DNA of 25,601 nucleotides from a virus, in the IMG/VR virus record IMGVR_UViG_3300028008_000097, positions 1-25,601 of that record, one strand, 5' to 3'. Of the stretch, positions 8,405 through 15,309 are shown piece after piece. The translations under genes were made by a program, and so were the position numbers. The notes beneath the pieces were generated by a model that saw nothing but the letters and a program-made list of their open reading frames with translations, did not search any database and was not told the DNA's origin. The first letter of the stretch is position 1. Every line of letters starts with the position of its first letter.

Positions 8405-9583
8405 ATGAAAAAACTTTTAGTTAATATGAGATATTGGATGGCTCCACTACTAATCATTGTTACTGTGCTTAGTATTGTAATGGGTGGTGCTTTTGTATGG
8501 GTTGGTGTTGCATTGTTTGGTGTTGGTATTATTCTTGATACTGCAACAATGAATATAAACCCACCGGGTGCAGGTTTTGATGAGAGTGGTGATACAATGG
8601 GTATGCCAGCACTTCAAAACGCTGTAATGTACGTAATGCTACCTGTATTTGCTCTATTGCAAGTAGTGTTAGCATGGCGTGTAATGCAGTACGTTGATGC
8701 TGTACCCCTAGAAATGACTACAATGCTAGGTCTACCTGTACAGATGGGTATCACAGGTGTAGAACTTGTTGGTGCTGCAATTTCAACAGGTATCTTCGCA
8801 GGTATCGGTATCATCTATGGCCATGAGTTATCTCATACTAAAGGTTTCGCCTTCGTTATCTCTCGTCTTATGATGGGTTTAAGTGGTTCATCTCACTTTA
8901 CGTATGCTCACGTGTACAACCATCACTTAGAGTTAGCACATGAAGATGACCCTGCTACGTCTCCTCGTGGTCGTTCTATCTACCGTCACTTCTGGTTGTC
9001 TCATATGGGTCAATCTAAATTCTTGTACGGCATGGAACGTACACGGTTAGCTAAACTAGGTAAACGTTTTGTAAGCCTAGATAATCGTTGGATTAAAGGT
9101 TATCTTATGAGCCTACCTACTATGTTATTATTCGCATGGGCTGGTGGTTTAGTTGGTATCGCTGCTATGTTCTTAGTATGGACAATCTCTAACTTTGAGT
9201 TAGAAGCATTGAACTACATGGAACATTACGGTCTTATCCGTGAGAAAGGTCAACCTATTGACTACCGTCATTCTTGGGATAACGCTAACTTATTCTCTGC
9301 GTGGTTCTTTATAGAGATAGGTAGACAAGGTGACCATCATGATCGTGGTGAAACACACTTCTGGGAATTAGATGAAGTGGGCTCTCCTAATGCACGTTGT
9401 GGTTACTTTACTGAGTTCGTAGTAGCACTGTTCCCACCCCTATATCATGCTATGATGAAGAAGAAGTTAGCTACTTGGGATAGAGACTTTGCTACTGAAG
9501 GTGAGTTACAAATAGCTGCTAAGATTAATGAGCAAGCAGGTTATACAATGCCTGAAGGTCACAACTCTTATAAGGCAATCTAA
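8405..9583 (+). CDS. alkB-like: AlkB-like membrane di-iron alkane monooxygenase family protein
   Basis: A 392-residue integral membrane protein of the AlkB/fatty-acid desaturase-hydroxylase superfamily. AlkB enzymes hydroxylate terminal carbons of alkanes in the cytoplasmic membrane using O2, a di-iron centre and electrons from rubredoxin. Visible features: hydrophobic segments at about 12-44, 70-97, 115-137, 235-262 and 335-350; His box 1 H140-E-L-S-H144; box 2 H169-V-Y-N-H173-H174 followed by EDDPATS, matching the EDPAxS of AlkB; the HYG motif NYMEH274YGL; and box 3 RQGDH311H312. In canonical AlkB box 3 is LQRHSDHH, so the first His is Gln308 here. Length is near the family norm (about 400), so the gene looks intact. 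Arginine codons are 12 CGT, 1 CGG and 3 AGA, unlike neighbours dominated by AGA/AGG, which suggests separate ancestry. No rubredoxin is nearby. It could instead act on another hydrophobic substrate such as a fatty acyl or aromatic side chain. Confidence 0.88.
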   Translation: MKKLLVNMRYWMAPLLIIVTVLSIVMGGAFVWVGVALFGVGIILDTATMNINPPGAGFDESGDTMGMPALQNAVMYVMLPVFALLQVVLAWRVMQYVDAVPLEMTTMLGLPVQMGITGVELVGAAISTGIFAGIGIIYGHELSHTKGFAFVISRLMMGLSGSSHFTYAHVYNHHLELAHEDDPATSPRGRSIYRHFWLSHMGQSKFLYGMERTRLAKLGKRFVSLDNRWIKGYLMSLPTMLLFAWAGGLVGIAAMFLVWTISNFELEALNYMEHYGLIREKGQPIDYRHSWDNANLFSAWFFIEIGRQGDHHDRGETHFWELDEVGSPNARCGYFTEFVVALFPPLYHAMMKKKLATWDRDFATEGELQIAAKINEQAGYTMPEGHNSYKAI

Positions 9584-9585
9584 CT

Positions 9586-9765
9586 ATGGCGGCTAAGAAG
9601 TCTACAGTAAATAAAGCAGGTAACTACACCAAGCCTACTATGCGTAAGAACTTATTCAACAAGATTAAATCAGGTTCTAAAGGTGGTAAGGCTGGTCAAT
9701 GGTCTGCTCGGAAAGCTCAGATGTTAGCTAAGGAATATAAAGCTAAAGGTGGGGGTTATAAATAA
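9586..9765 (+). CDS. 59-residue basic protein
   Basis: Starts 2 bases after the AlkB-like stop and was found by reading the frame from ATG 9586. The 59-residue product is rich in Lys, Gly and Ala and contains NYTKPTMRKNLFNKIKSGSK (13-32) and KAGQWSARKAQMLAKEY (35-51). The regular K/A/Q helix near the end and the net charge point to nucleic-acid contact. Similar small proteins with a GQWSARKAQ.LAK..K pattern are present in other marine phages; function unknown. Tight spacing suggests it is translated together with the AlkB-like gene. Confidence 0.7.
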   Translation: MAAKKSTVNKAGNYTKPTMRKNLFNKIKSGSKGGKAGQWSARKAQMLAKEYKAKGGGYK

Positions 9766-9766
9766 T

Positions 9767-10021
9767 ATGGCTCTCAAGAAATCACAGAAGAGTTTGAAGA
9801 AGTGGACTAAGCAGGACTGGGGTACGAAGTCAGGGAAGCCTAGTACCCAAGGCAGTAAAGCAACAGGTGAACGATACCTACCTAAGAAAGCTAGAGAAGC
9901 TCTCACTAAGAAAGAGTATGCTGCGACTAGTGCTAAGAAGCGCAAGGACACAAAGGCAGGTAAGCAAGTATCTAAGCAACCAAAGAAGGTAGCTAAGAAA
10001 ACTGCAAGACATCGTAAGTAA
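9767..10021 (+). CDS. Conserved basic phage protein (last gene of virion arm)
   Basis: The 84-residue product starts at ATG 9767, one base after the previous stop. A longer reading from GTG 9749 is less likely because the G-rich stretch at 9748-9755 serves as ribosome-binding site for ATG 9767. Over a third of the residues are Lys or Arg. Recognisable blocks are KKSQKSLKKWTKQDWGTKSG (4-23), GERYLPKKAREAL (33-45) and EYAATSAKKRK (49-59), ending in KKTARHRK. I recognise this as a widespread small protein of unknown function in marine phages. A transcription terminator begins 12 bases after the stop, so this gene closes the rightward transcript. Confidence 0.75.
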   Translation: MALKKSQKSLKKWTKQDWGTKSGKPSTQGSKATGERYLPKKAREALTKKEYAATSAKKRKDTKAGKQVSKQPKKVAKKTARHRK

Positions 10022-10032
10022 TACACACCTAC

Positions 10033-10073
10033 AAAAAAGCCCCCAAGGATATTTTCCAAGGGGGCTTCTTTTT
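10033..10073. terminator. Bidirectional intrinsic terminator between converging arms
   Basis: The stem is AAGCCCCC (10037-10044) paired with GGGGGCTT (10060-10067). It has a 2x2 AA/AA internal loop, a further GGA/TCC pairing (10047-10049 with 10055-10057) and a 5-base loop. On the plus strand it is followed by TCTTTTT, and on the minus strand by six T. It lies between the last plus-strand gene and the last minus-strand gene, exactly where transcripts from both sides would collide. Confidence 0.85.
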
Positions 10074-10082
10074 GCCTATAGT

Positions 10083-10232
10083 TTAGTGAACCTTTTCTTT
10101 TGTACCTAGCATTGCACCTACCTGAGATTCTAAAATATTAACTAACTCTCTCAGTTCAAGGTAGTTCTTAGCCCAGCGTACTGGGTCTGCCTCCATTGCA
10201 TTAGCTAGGTCGTTTACATCTTTATCTATCAT
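10083..10232 (-). CDS. 49-residue hypothetical protein downstream of RNR
   Basis: Starts 3 bases beyond the stop of the ribonucleotide reductase alpha gene, with a GAGGG ribosome-binding site inside the end of that gene. The product (MIDKDVNDLANAMEADPVRW...) is acidic and helical; the stretch at about 19-40 (RWAKNYLELRELVNILESQV) has leucine spacing consistent with a short coiled coil. No known family recognised. It is the last gene of the leftward transcript, just before the shared terminator. Confidence 0.6.
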   Translation of the reverse strand: MIDKDVNDLANAMEADPVRWAKNYLELRELVNILESQVGAMLGTKEKVH

Positions 10233-10235
10233 ACT

Positions 10236-11933
10236 CTAACCCTCACAAGCTACACACTCTCCAGTTGAACCACGAACCCCTGCTTCACTACGTATGTAGT
10301 ACAGGGACTTAATATACTTATCTTTAAACGCCAGCTTATGCACTCTACTAATCTCCTCTTCTGGAGCATCTGCTGGGAAGAATAGGTTTAAGCTTTGTGC
10401 TTGACATATAAACTTCTGTCTTACACTAGCTAACCTAATCAATACCTCTTGGTTAATCTCAAAGGAAGTCTTGAACACTACCTTCTCTTCATCAGTTAGC
10501 CAGTCTACCAACTGTACTGAACCATTGTCTGCTATAATAGCATTGATGTTATCATCGTTATAAACTCCTTTAACTCTCATCAAGTCTACTAACACAGGGT
10601 TGATACGGTTAATCTCTCCTGCTGGGCTACCCTGTACAAACACATTCTTATATACAGGCTCAATACCTTGGCTAACACCACCACAAATAAGTGCACTAGA
10701 ACTGTTAGGAGCAATGGCTAGGAGGTGTGTATTACGTACCCCTGTACCCTTACACCACTTAGGCTCTCCCTTCGTCTTAGCGAGCCACTCAGAGCCTCTC
10801 TTAGCCTCCTTCTGAATGTCTCTAAAGATAGTAGAGTTTAGCATATGTGCTTCCATTGATTCAATATCAATCATGTTCTGTTGTAGGTAGCTGTGGAAAC
10901 CTAGTGTACCTAGACCCAAAGCCCTACCACTCTCTGTAAAACGCACTGCTTTCTCTAAACCTTTAATACCTCTACCCATCTGTATAAACTCTTCAGCCAC
11001 ACAGTCTAGGAATACAATAGCATTTTGTACTGCGTCTGTATCTTTCCACTCATCATACTTAGCTAGGTTCATAGAACTGAGTACACACGTAAAGGTATGG
11101 AACTCATCAGCAGGTAGGGTTATCTCTGTACATAGGTTAGAAGCCTTTACAGTTAAACCATGAGTCTTGTATGCCTCTGGATTAGCCCTGTTCATTCTAT
11201 CTATAAATACAAAGTAACCTTTACCTGTTACCATCTTAACTTTGAGTGCACGTTGGTATCGACTAACAGCTTCTTCCTCACCTGCCTCTAATTGCTCGAT
11301 GAACTTGTCTGTTACTAGCCAACCAATGTTACAATCATCTGGGTTGTTTAATGTATGTGCTGCTACTTCCCAGAAGTCTGTATGCTCTAGTTCGATGTAC
11401 CCTGCCCATGCACCTCTTCGTGTATTTCCTTGCGACACATCTCTGCTAAGTTGGATATAGTCTCGAAGGACTGGCAATACCCCAGAAGCATTACCTCCTG
11501 AACTGATGGAATCTCCTCTACCTCTAATTGCGCCAAGATAAGATGAAGTTCCAAAACCGTTTTTTGTAAGTATTGCAGTTTCTTTTTGTGATTCGTAAAA
11601 TTCATATACACTATCTCCTACATAGTTACCTGAACAACTAACTGGGCATCCTCTGTTTGTGCCCATGTTAGCTAAGACTGGTGTAGAACAAGCTAGGTGT
11701 CCAGACCAGAGTAGGTTAAAGAATACCCTATCCCAATGGTCTTTGTCAACACCCATATGTTTAGATGCTGTACTACTAATACGTTTATAAATACTATATA
11801 AGTCTGGGTACTCCTCTGTTGTGTACTTCTCTTTAAGTAACTGCCAAGCAGAGGTACTATACCATTGTGGTAGCTTACCTGTAGCTTGTAGTTGCTTTCG
11901 TTCTGCGCTTAGTTCTTCGTATATACTCTTCAT
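10236..11933 (-). CDS. nrdA: Class I ribonucleoside-diphosphate reductase, alpha subunit
   Basis: Catalytic subunit that reduces ribonucleotides to deoxyribonucleotides for phage DNA synthesis. From ATG 11933 the protein has 565 residues; a longer reading to 12053 would overlap the beta gene and adds no family sequence. Active-site parts are present: N266, C268 and E270 in SNLCTE, redox cysteines C100 and C283, radical-transfer Y545-Y546, and the C-terminal shuttle pair C560-V-A-C563. The PNSSSALICGG loop (409-419) is typical. The N-terminus lacks the roughly 95-residue ATP cone of E. coli NrdA, so overall shut-off by dATP is predicted to be missing. Its ATG follows the beta stop by one base, so the order is beta then alpha and the subunits are probably coupled. 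Confidence 0.93.
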   Translation of the reverse strand: MKSIYEELSAERKQLQATGKLPQWYSTSAWQLLKEKYTTEEYPDLYSIYKRISSTASKHMGVDKDHWDRVFFNLLWSGHLACSTPVLANMGTNRGCPVSCSGNYVGDSVYEFYESQKETAILTKNGFGTSSYLGAIRGRGDSISSGGNASGVLPVLRDYIQLSRDVSQGNTRRGAWAGYIELEHTDFWEVAAHTLNNPDDCNIGWLVTDKFIEQLEAGEEEAVSRYQRALKVKMVTGKGYFVFIDRMNRANPEAYKTHGLTVKASNLCTEITLPADEFHTFTCVLSSMNLAKYDEWKDTDAVQNAIVFLDCVAEEFIQMGRGIKGLEKAVRFTESGRALGLGTLGFHSYLQQNMIDIESMEAHMLNSTIFRDIQKEAKRGSEWLAKTKGEPKWCKGTGVRNTHLLAIAPNSSSALICGGVSQGIEPVYKNVFVQGSPAGEINRINPVLVDLMRVKGVYNDDNINAIIADNGSVQLVDWLTDEEKVVFKTSFEINQEVLIRLASVRQKFICQAQSLNLFFPADAPEEEISRVHKLAFKDKYIKSLYYIRSEAGVRGSTGECVACEG

Positions 11934-11934
11934 A

Positions 11935-12888
11935 TTACCATGCAAACCTTGTCTCTTGCCAGTCCCTATTATAACTGTTTCCTTGCTTGTGGAAGAAGTC
12001 ATGTAGCTGTGGTGTGTTAATGTTTTTGTAGAACCACTTAGAGATAGGGTCATAGTCTACCTCATACAGTGGTGCTAACCTTAGTTGTTCAAGGCAAAGG
12101 TTTAACCTAGCTTGAATAAAGTTCTTCATCTGTAAGTCTGTGATACCTTTAATCTCTCCCTTCTCGAATATCATATCAATGATACGGGACTCGTGCTCAT
12201 AGATTTTACCACAGGTCTTATAGATTTTCTTATCTAGTTCTTTGTTGTTTAGCTGCTCACTCTCTTCTCTTAGTGTATTGAATAACCAAGCACCTGCTAG
12301 GCTGTGTAGGTTCTCATCCCTTACACTGAAGTTAATACCTGCTGCCATGTTGACTAACTTGTTCTTACCCTCAGCTTGGAAGTGTTTTAGAAAGGCGAAG
12401 TTAGAATACAGTACAGCACCCTCTACGATAGAGCCAACTGCTAGTGAGGCTAACATATCATCACCATCGAACTGTCTGTCTAACCAGTCCATACGTCCAC
12501 GTAGGGTCTTATCTTTAACGTAACTGTTATAGAACTCCTCAGTGTTTAGGTTCAGCACCTCGTTAATCTTGTTGTAGAAAGGTGCGTGTACGTTCAGTTC
12601 AAACATACCAAACACAGAAGCCATACGCTGTATCTCTGGTCGTCTAAACTTCTTACGAATAAAGTCTAGCCAGTAGTCATTACCTACGTGTGTCTCATAC
12701 AAGGTAAATAGTTTTAGCACAGTAACTACCCCGTGCATCTCTGCTTCTGTCAGATTGTTGTGTAGGTCGTGCAAGTCCTTATCCATACCAATCTCTTTAG
12801 CAGTCCAAAATATATCCTCCTGCAACTCTGCAAACTGCTCTGCCTGTGGATATGCAATAACGTAAGCCTCTTGTTTGTCTGTAATCAT
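11935..12888 (-). CDS. nrdB: Class I ribonucleoside-diphosphate reductase, beta subunit
   Basis: Radical-generating partner of the alpha subunit, 317 residues. The di-metal ligands can be placed by comparison with E. coli NrdB: E65 at the D84 position, H101 (H118), E156 (E204), E192 and H195 in DENLH (E238, H241). The radical tyrosine is Y105, four after H101, as in E. coli. The glutamate normally three residues before the first His is Leu here; Glu97 is four before it (FELNVHAPFY), a shifted spacing that may be a subfamily feature. The C-terminus ends in aromatic residues (ETRFAW), as expected for the tail that docks on alpha. The start at 12888 directly follows the MazG gene. Confidence 0.92.
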   Translation of the reverse strand: MITDKQEAYVIAYPQAEQFAELQEDIFWTAKEIGMDKDLHDLHNNLTEAEMHGVVTVLKLFTLYETHVGNDYWLDFIRKKFRRPEIQRMASVFGMFELNVHAPFYNKINEVLNLNTEEFYNSYVKDKTLRGRMDWLDRQFDGDDMLASLAVGSIVEGAVLYSNFAFLKHFQAEGKNKLVNMAAGINFSVRDENLHSLAGAWLFNTLREESEQLNNKELDKKIYKTCGKIYEHESRIIDMIFEKGEIKGITDLQMKNFIQARLNLCLEQLRLAPLYEVDYDPISKWFYKNINTPQLHDFFHKQGNSYNRDWQETRFAW

Positions 12889-13203
12889 TTACCCTTCCTT
12901 TACAAATATGCCATCTATCATCTGACCCCTACGGTCTTTGATATCATTATACGCGTGTTCTAAACATTGATCAATAGATAATTTATGTCTCTCTGCTATG
13001 TTGATTAACACTACAATAATATCACCAATATCATCAATAGGACTTTGCCCTGTAGATAATGAGTCTACTAACTCTGTTACCTCTTCGATTAACTTCTTTA
13101 CTTGTGCTTGGTCATTAGAGCCATTGATTAAGTTCCTTGCATAATGCCAGTTAGTTATCTTCTTAATAGTAAACGTAGCCTTTGGGTTTTCATTATTCGT
13201 CAT
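12889..13203 (-). CDS. mazG: MazG-like nucleotide pyrophosphohydrolase
   Basis: A 104-residue all-helical NTP pyrophosphohydrolase of the MazG/dUTPase-like superfamily. The metal-binding pattern is clear: E40-E41-x-x-E44 in LIEEVTEL, then D58-x-x-D61 in DDIGDIIVVL, followed by an Ile/Leu helix and AYNDIKDRRG near the end. Marine phage MazG proteins are thought to adjust host nucleotide or alarmone pools, or clean up non-canonical dNTPs. Here it is directly beside RNR, pointing to nucleotide metabolism. It overlaps the upstream membrane-protein gene by 11 bases. Substrate cannot be read from sequence. Confidence 0.85.
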   Translation of the reverse strand: MTNNENPKATFTIKKITNWHYARNLINGSNDQAQVKKLIEEVTELVDSLSTGQSPIDDIGDIIVVLINIAERHKLSIDQCLEHAYNDIKDRRGQMIDGIFVKEG

Positions 13204-13414
13204 TCCAATCTTCCTCTTCCATCATCTGTACTACCTCTATCTTATACACAAGTGCGTAGCCAATAATCCACTGTACTAAGAACGCGTGTTCGTATGCTTT
13301 ATACTTAGGGTTAAATATATCATCGTACTCTACGTAAGTTACAAACCCTATAAACGGTAGCCAGAAGCCAAATAGGTTCTTACCAAACAACTTAATAGGG
13401 TTGTTAGTATTCAT
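13193..13414 (-). CDS. Small membrane protein
   Basis: A 73-residue protein with two probable membrane segments, about 14-28 (FGFWLPFIGFVTYVE) and 45-62 (FLVQWIIGYALVYKIEVV), and an acidic C-terminus (EEEDWNDE). There is no cleavable signal. It lies between DUF3310 and MazG in the nucleotide-metabolism block and overlaps both neighbours. Two-segment topology and short length would be compatible with a holin, but this early position argues against that; function unknown. Confidence 0.6.
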   Translation of the reverse strand: MNTNNPIKLFGKNLFGFWLPFIGFVTYVEYDDIFNPKYKAYEHAFLVQWIIGYALVYKIEVVQMMEEEDWNDE

Positions 13415-13746
13415 CAGATACTCCGTTTTTCTAACAACTTCTCAAGGTAGTGGATAGCTTTCTTAATATCTTCTTCTCTACTACCTTTGGTTCTTAGCAA
13501 ATACTTAAGTGCATTACCCTCGTAGAAATCTAAATGATAAGCATCAATAATATCCCAAGGTTGTATTAGGTGTTTCTTATAATGGTCTCCTCCTACCTGT
13601 TTATCTGATGCCCTCTCTTCATAGTGTAACCCATCATTGCCGTTCTGCCCAATAATATCTATTCTACTTGTAGCTTTACCACAAGCACCCTTATTGATTA
13701 GGTCATATCTACCTAACTCTGCAAACTTATACTCATCACTGTTCAT
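13414..13746 (-). CDS. DUF3310 family protein
   Basis: A 110-residue protein whose C-terminal half carries the DUF3310 signature: DKQVGGDHYKK (about 48-58), then QPWDIIDAYHLDFYEGNALKYLLR, and a final helix DIKKAIHYLEKLLEK. The family is common in phages and sometimes annotated as a nucleotide kinase, but its biochemical role is not settled. The N-terminal 45 residues are specific to this phage. Overlapping starts and stops tie it to the metallophosphoesterase upstream and the membrane protein downstream. Confidence 0.85.
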   Translation of the reverse strand: MNSDEYKFAELGRYDLINKGACGKATSRIDIIGQNGNDGLHYEERASDKQVGGDHYKKHLIQPWDIIDAYHLDFYEGNALKYLLRTKGSREEDIKKAIHYLEKLLEKRSI

Positions 13747-14503
13747 ACTTACCTCTTAAATATTCTAAGCTAATAGGCATCTCATCAAAGCTACCGTTAT
13801 TAACTTCGTTTAACATCCAGATACCTTTCCAACTACCGTTACCCTGACTGCCCAAGTAAGCCTCATCATGTTGGTAAAAGATACCAGCAAAGATACCAGT
13901 CAATGCAGTACCATCACCACGCTTACTAAAGGCTATGTCCCTATCTTGTACATGACCCATCACACAACTCATGTGCTTCTTGGTAAGCATAGCCCTAGCA
14001 CTTGATACTGGTCTGCCCATAACACCACTGGTAAAGAAGTGGCAGAAGCCAACACCCTCAATGATTACTGGTTCTTTGTAGTCGATAACTTCCCAGTCAC
14101 TTAGGTTTAAATCCTGATAACCAATAACATCTTCCAGCACTGCGTCACATTCCACTGCACGCTCTATACGTTCTTCATGGTTGCCCATTGTAAACACCAT
14201 ACGTGGTTGCCACGACTTCTTCTTATTGCGCTTTAACCTTTTCATCTCTTTCTTAATAGGCTCTAGGAATAAATCCATAGCTAAGTTACCAGAGTCAACA
14301 TCATCTTTGTATCGTCTACCCTCAAAAGACTTCTTACCCTTATCATAGTGAGATAGGCTAGGCATATCCCAATGGTCTCCAAGGTGTACGATAACATCTG
14401 GTTTCTTATCTGCTATGTACTTACCTGCATACAACAAGTGTTCCATAGGTACATCTTTCTTCATCTGTGTGTCTGGTATTACTACTATCTTAGTCATAGT
14501 CAT
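13736..14503 (-). CDS. Calcineurin-like metallophosphoesterase
   Basis: A 255-residue enzyme of the calcineurin-like phosphoesterase superfamily. The metal-binding blocks appear in order: D11-x-Q13 (PDTQ), G42-D43-H44, G107-N108-H109-E110 and a late GHVQD. It has no signal peptide, so it acts in the cytoplasm. The second ligand of the first block is Gln where many members have His, a known variation. Possible substrates include nucleic-acid ends, cyclic nucleotides or phosphoproteins; the location among DNA-processing genes favours a nucleic-acid role, but that is inference. It overlaps both flanking genes. Confidence 0.85.
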   Translation of the reverse strand: MTMTKIVVIPDTQMKKDVPMEHLLYAGKYIADKKPDVIVHLGDHWDMPSLSHYDKGKKSFEGRRYKDDVDSGNLAMDLFLEPIKKEMKRLKRNKKKSWQPRMVFTMGNHEERIERAVECDAVLEDVIGYQDLNLSDWEVIDYKEPVIIEGVGFCHFFTSGVMGRPVSSARAMLTKKHMSCVMGHVQDRDIAFSKRGDGTALTGIFAGIFYQHDEAYLGSQGNGSWKGIWMLNEVNNGSFDEMPISLEYLRGKYEQ

Positions 14504-14783
14504 AGTCCTCTAGGTAATCTAGGAAGGCATCTTTATGAGCTTCTATTAAGTCGTTATTAAAGTCTAGCTCAAGTTCATTATACTCTTCGTCTGTTACGTC
14601 TTCAACAAAACCTTCGGGTAGTAAACCTCTAAGGTAGAGTTCGTTTAATAAGTCAGTCATTTCAGTTATTTCTAACACACTAGCTTTACCTCCACACTCA
14701 GAACAGTTTCTACTATACCCAACTACTTCGTAGTCTGGGTCTTCCGCACCACATTTGTAACATATCTTATTCACATTTCTCAT
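14490..14783 (-). CDS. Zinc-ribbon protein with acidic tail
   Basis: A 97-residue protein. The N-terminal third is a zinc ribbon: CYKCG (8-12) and CSECG (27-31), two CxxC knuckles about 16 residues apart. The remainder is very acidic (LYLRGLLPEGF then many Glu/Asp, ending EDYDYD). This mix suggests a DNA- or RNA-polymerase-binding regulator or DNA mimic, but no specific family was recognised. The spacing is too short for a rubredoxin. It overlaps endonuclease I by 17 bases and the phosphoesterase by 14. Confidence 0.65.
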   Translation of the reverse strand: MRNVNKICYKCGAEDPDYEVVGYSRNCSECGGKASVLEITEMTDLLNELYLRGLLPEGFVEDVTDEEYNELELDFNNDLIEAHKDAFLDYLEDYDYD

Positions 14784-15177
14784 CCTCGTTCACCCATCCA
14801 ATAGGAACTTTCCCAATAGCATATTTAATCTTACGCTTATTGCACCACTCGCTATACTTCTGTGTTTTCTTTTTGGTAGTCCATCCATCTTTTTGAAACA
14901 GCATACGTATATCTAATTCTGGGTTACACTTAATAACAGACTCCATCTTAGTTCTGTCACTGGGTTTAAACCACCCCTTCACTTCAATGTATATACCATT
15001 AGGCAATCTAAAGTCTGTAAGATACTTAGCCTTCTGCAATACGTGTAGACTACCACAATCTAAACACACCATCTTCCTAGTGGTTCGCTTGTTGTATAGT
15101 AACGTGGTACATTCATAGGTAAAGTCTTTCAAGTCTTTAGCTACCCTCTCTTCAAACTTACTGCGGTACTTGTTCAT
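14767..15177 (-). CDS. T7 gp3-like endonuclease I (Holliday junction resolvase)
   Basis: A 136-residue endonuclease that cuts branched DNA to debranch replication intermediates before packaging, and in T7 helps degrade host DNA. The catalytic pattern of the family is visible: Glu near residues 9-10 (SKFEERV), D55 in LTDFRLPNG, and E65-x-K67 in YIEVKGW. The NPELDIRMLF block (85-94) and IGWV ending also match. A CxxC pair at 38-41 (VCLDCG) sits in the loop before the catalytic strand and is not part of T7 gp3. The gene lies after the exonuclease, as expected for a T7-type recombination module. Confidence 0.9.
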   Translation of the reverse strand: MNKYRSKFEERVAKDLKDFTYECTTLLYNKRTTRKMVCLDCGSLHVLQKAKYLTDFRLPNGIYIEVKGWFKPSDRTKMESVIKCNPELDIRMLFQKDGWTTKKKTQKYSEWCNKRKIKYAIGKVPIGWVNEDEKCE

Positions 15178-15189
15178 AGAATTTCTCTT

Positions 15190-15309
15190 TCACCAGTGAC
15201 GAATACAGTTCGCAATAATTGCCAGCATCGTGACCAACTCAATGGCTAGAAGTGCAAGTCTAAATGTTGCAGTGCTTGTCCAGTTTATTAAAATGTTAGT
15301 TATCTGCAA
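15190..15309 (-). CDS. Possible 39-residue membrane peptide (TTG start)
   Basis: Between the exonuclease and endonuclease I genes a short frame runs from TTG 15309 to TGA 15190. A strong AGAGGAG ribosome-binding-like sequence lies about 9 bases before the TTG, inside the exonuclease gene. The product (MQITNILINWTSTATFRLAL...) has one hydrophobic helix at about 16-36 and a short basic tail (IRHW). It fills an otherwise empty 120-base gap in a compact genome. With a non-ATG start and no family recognised, it is plausible but unproven. Confidence 0.4.
   Translation of the reverse strand: MQITNILINWTSTATFRLALLAIELVTMLAIIANCIRHW

Noticed and set aside
11934-12053. 40-residue N-terminal extension of the RNR alpha gene
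   Set aside because: It overlaps the end of the beta gene in another frame; ATG 11933 directly after the beta stop starts normal family sequence.
14690-14783. Rubredoxin that could serve the AlkB-like enzyme
   Set aside because: The two CxxC pairs are only about 16 residues apart, against roughly 29 in rubredoxins, and the typical aromatic core is absent; it is a zinc ribbon.
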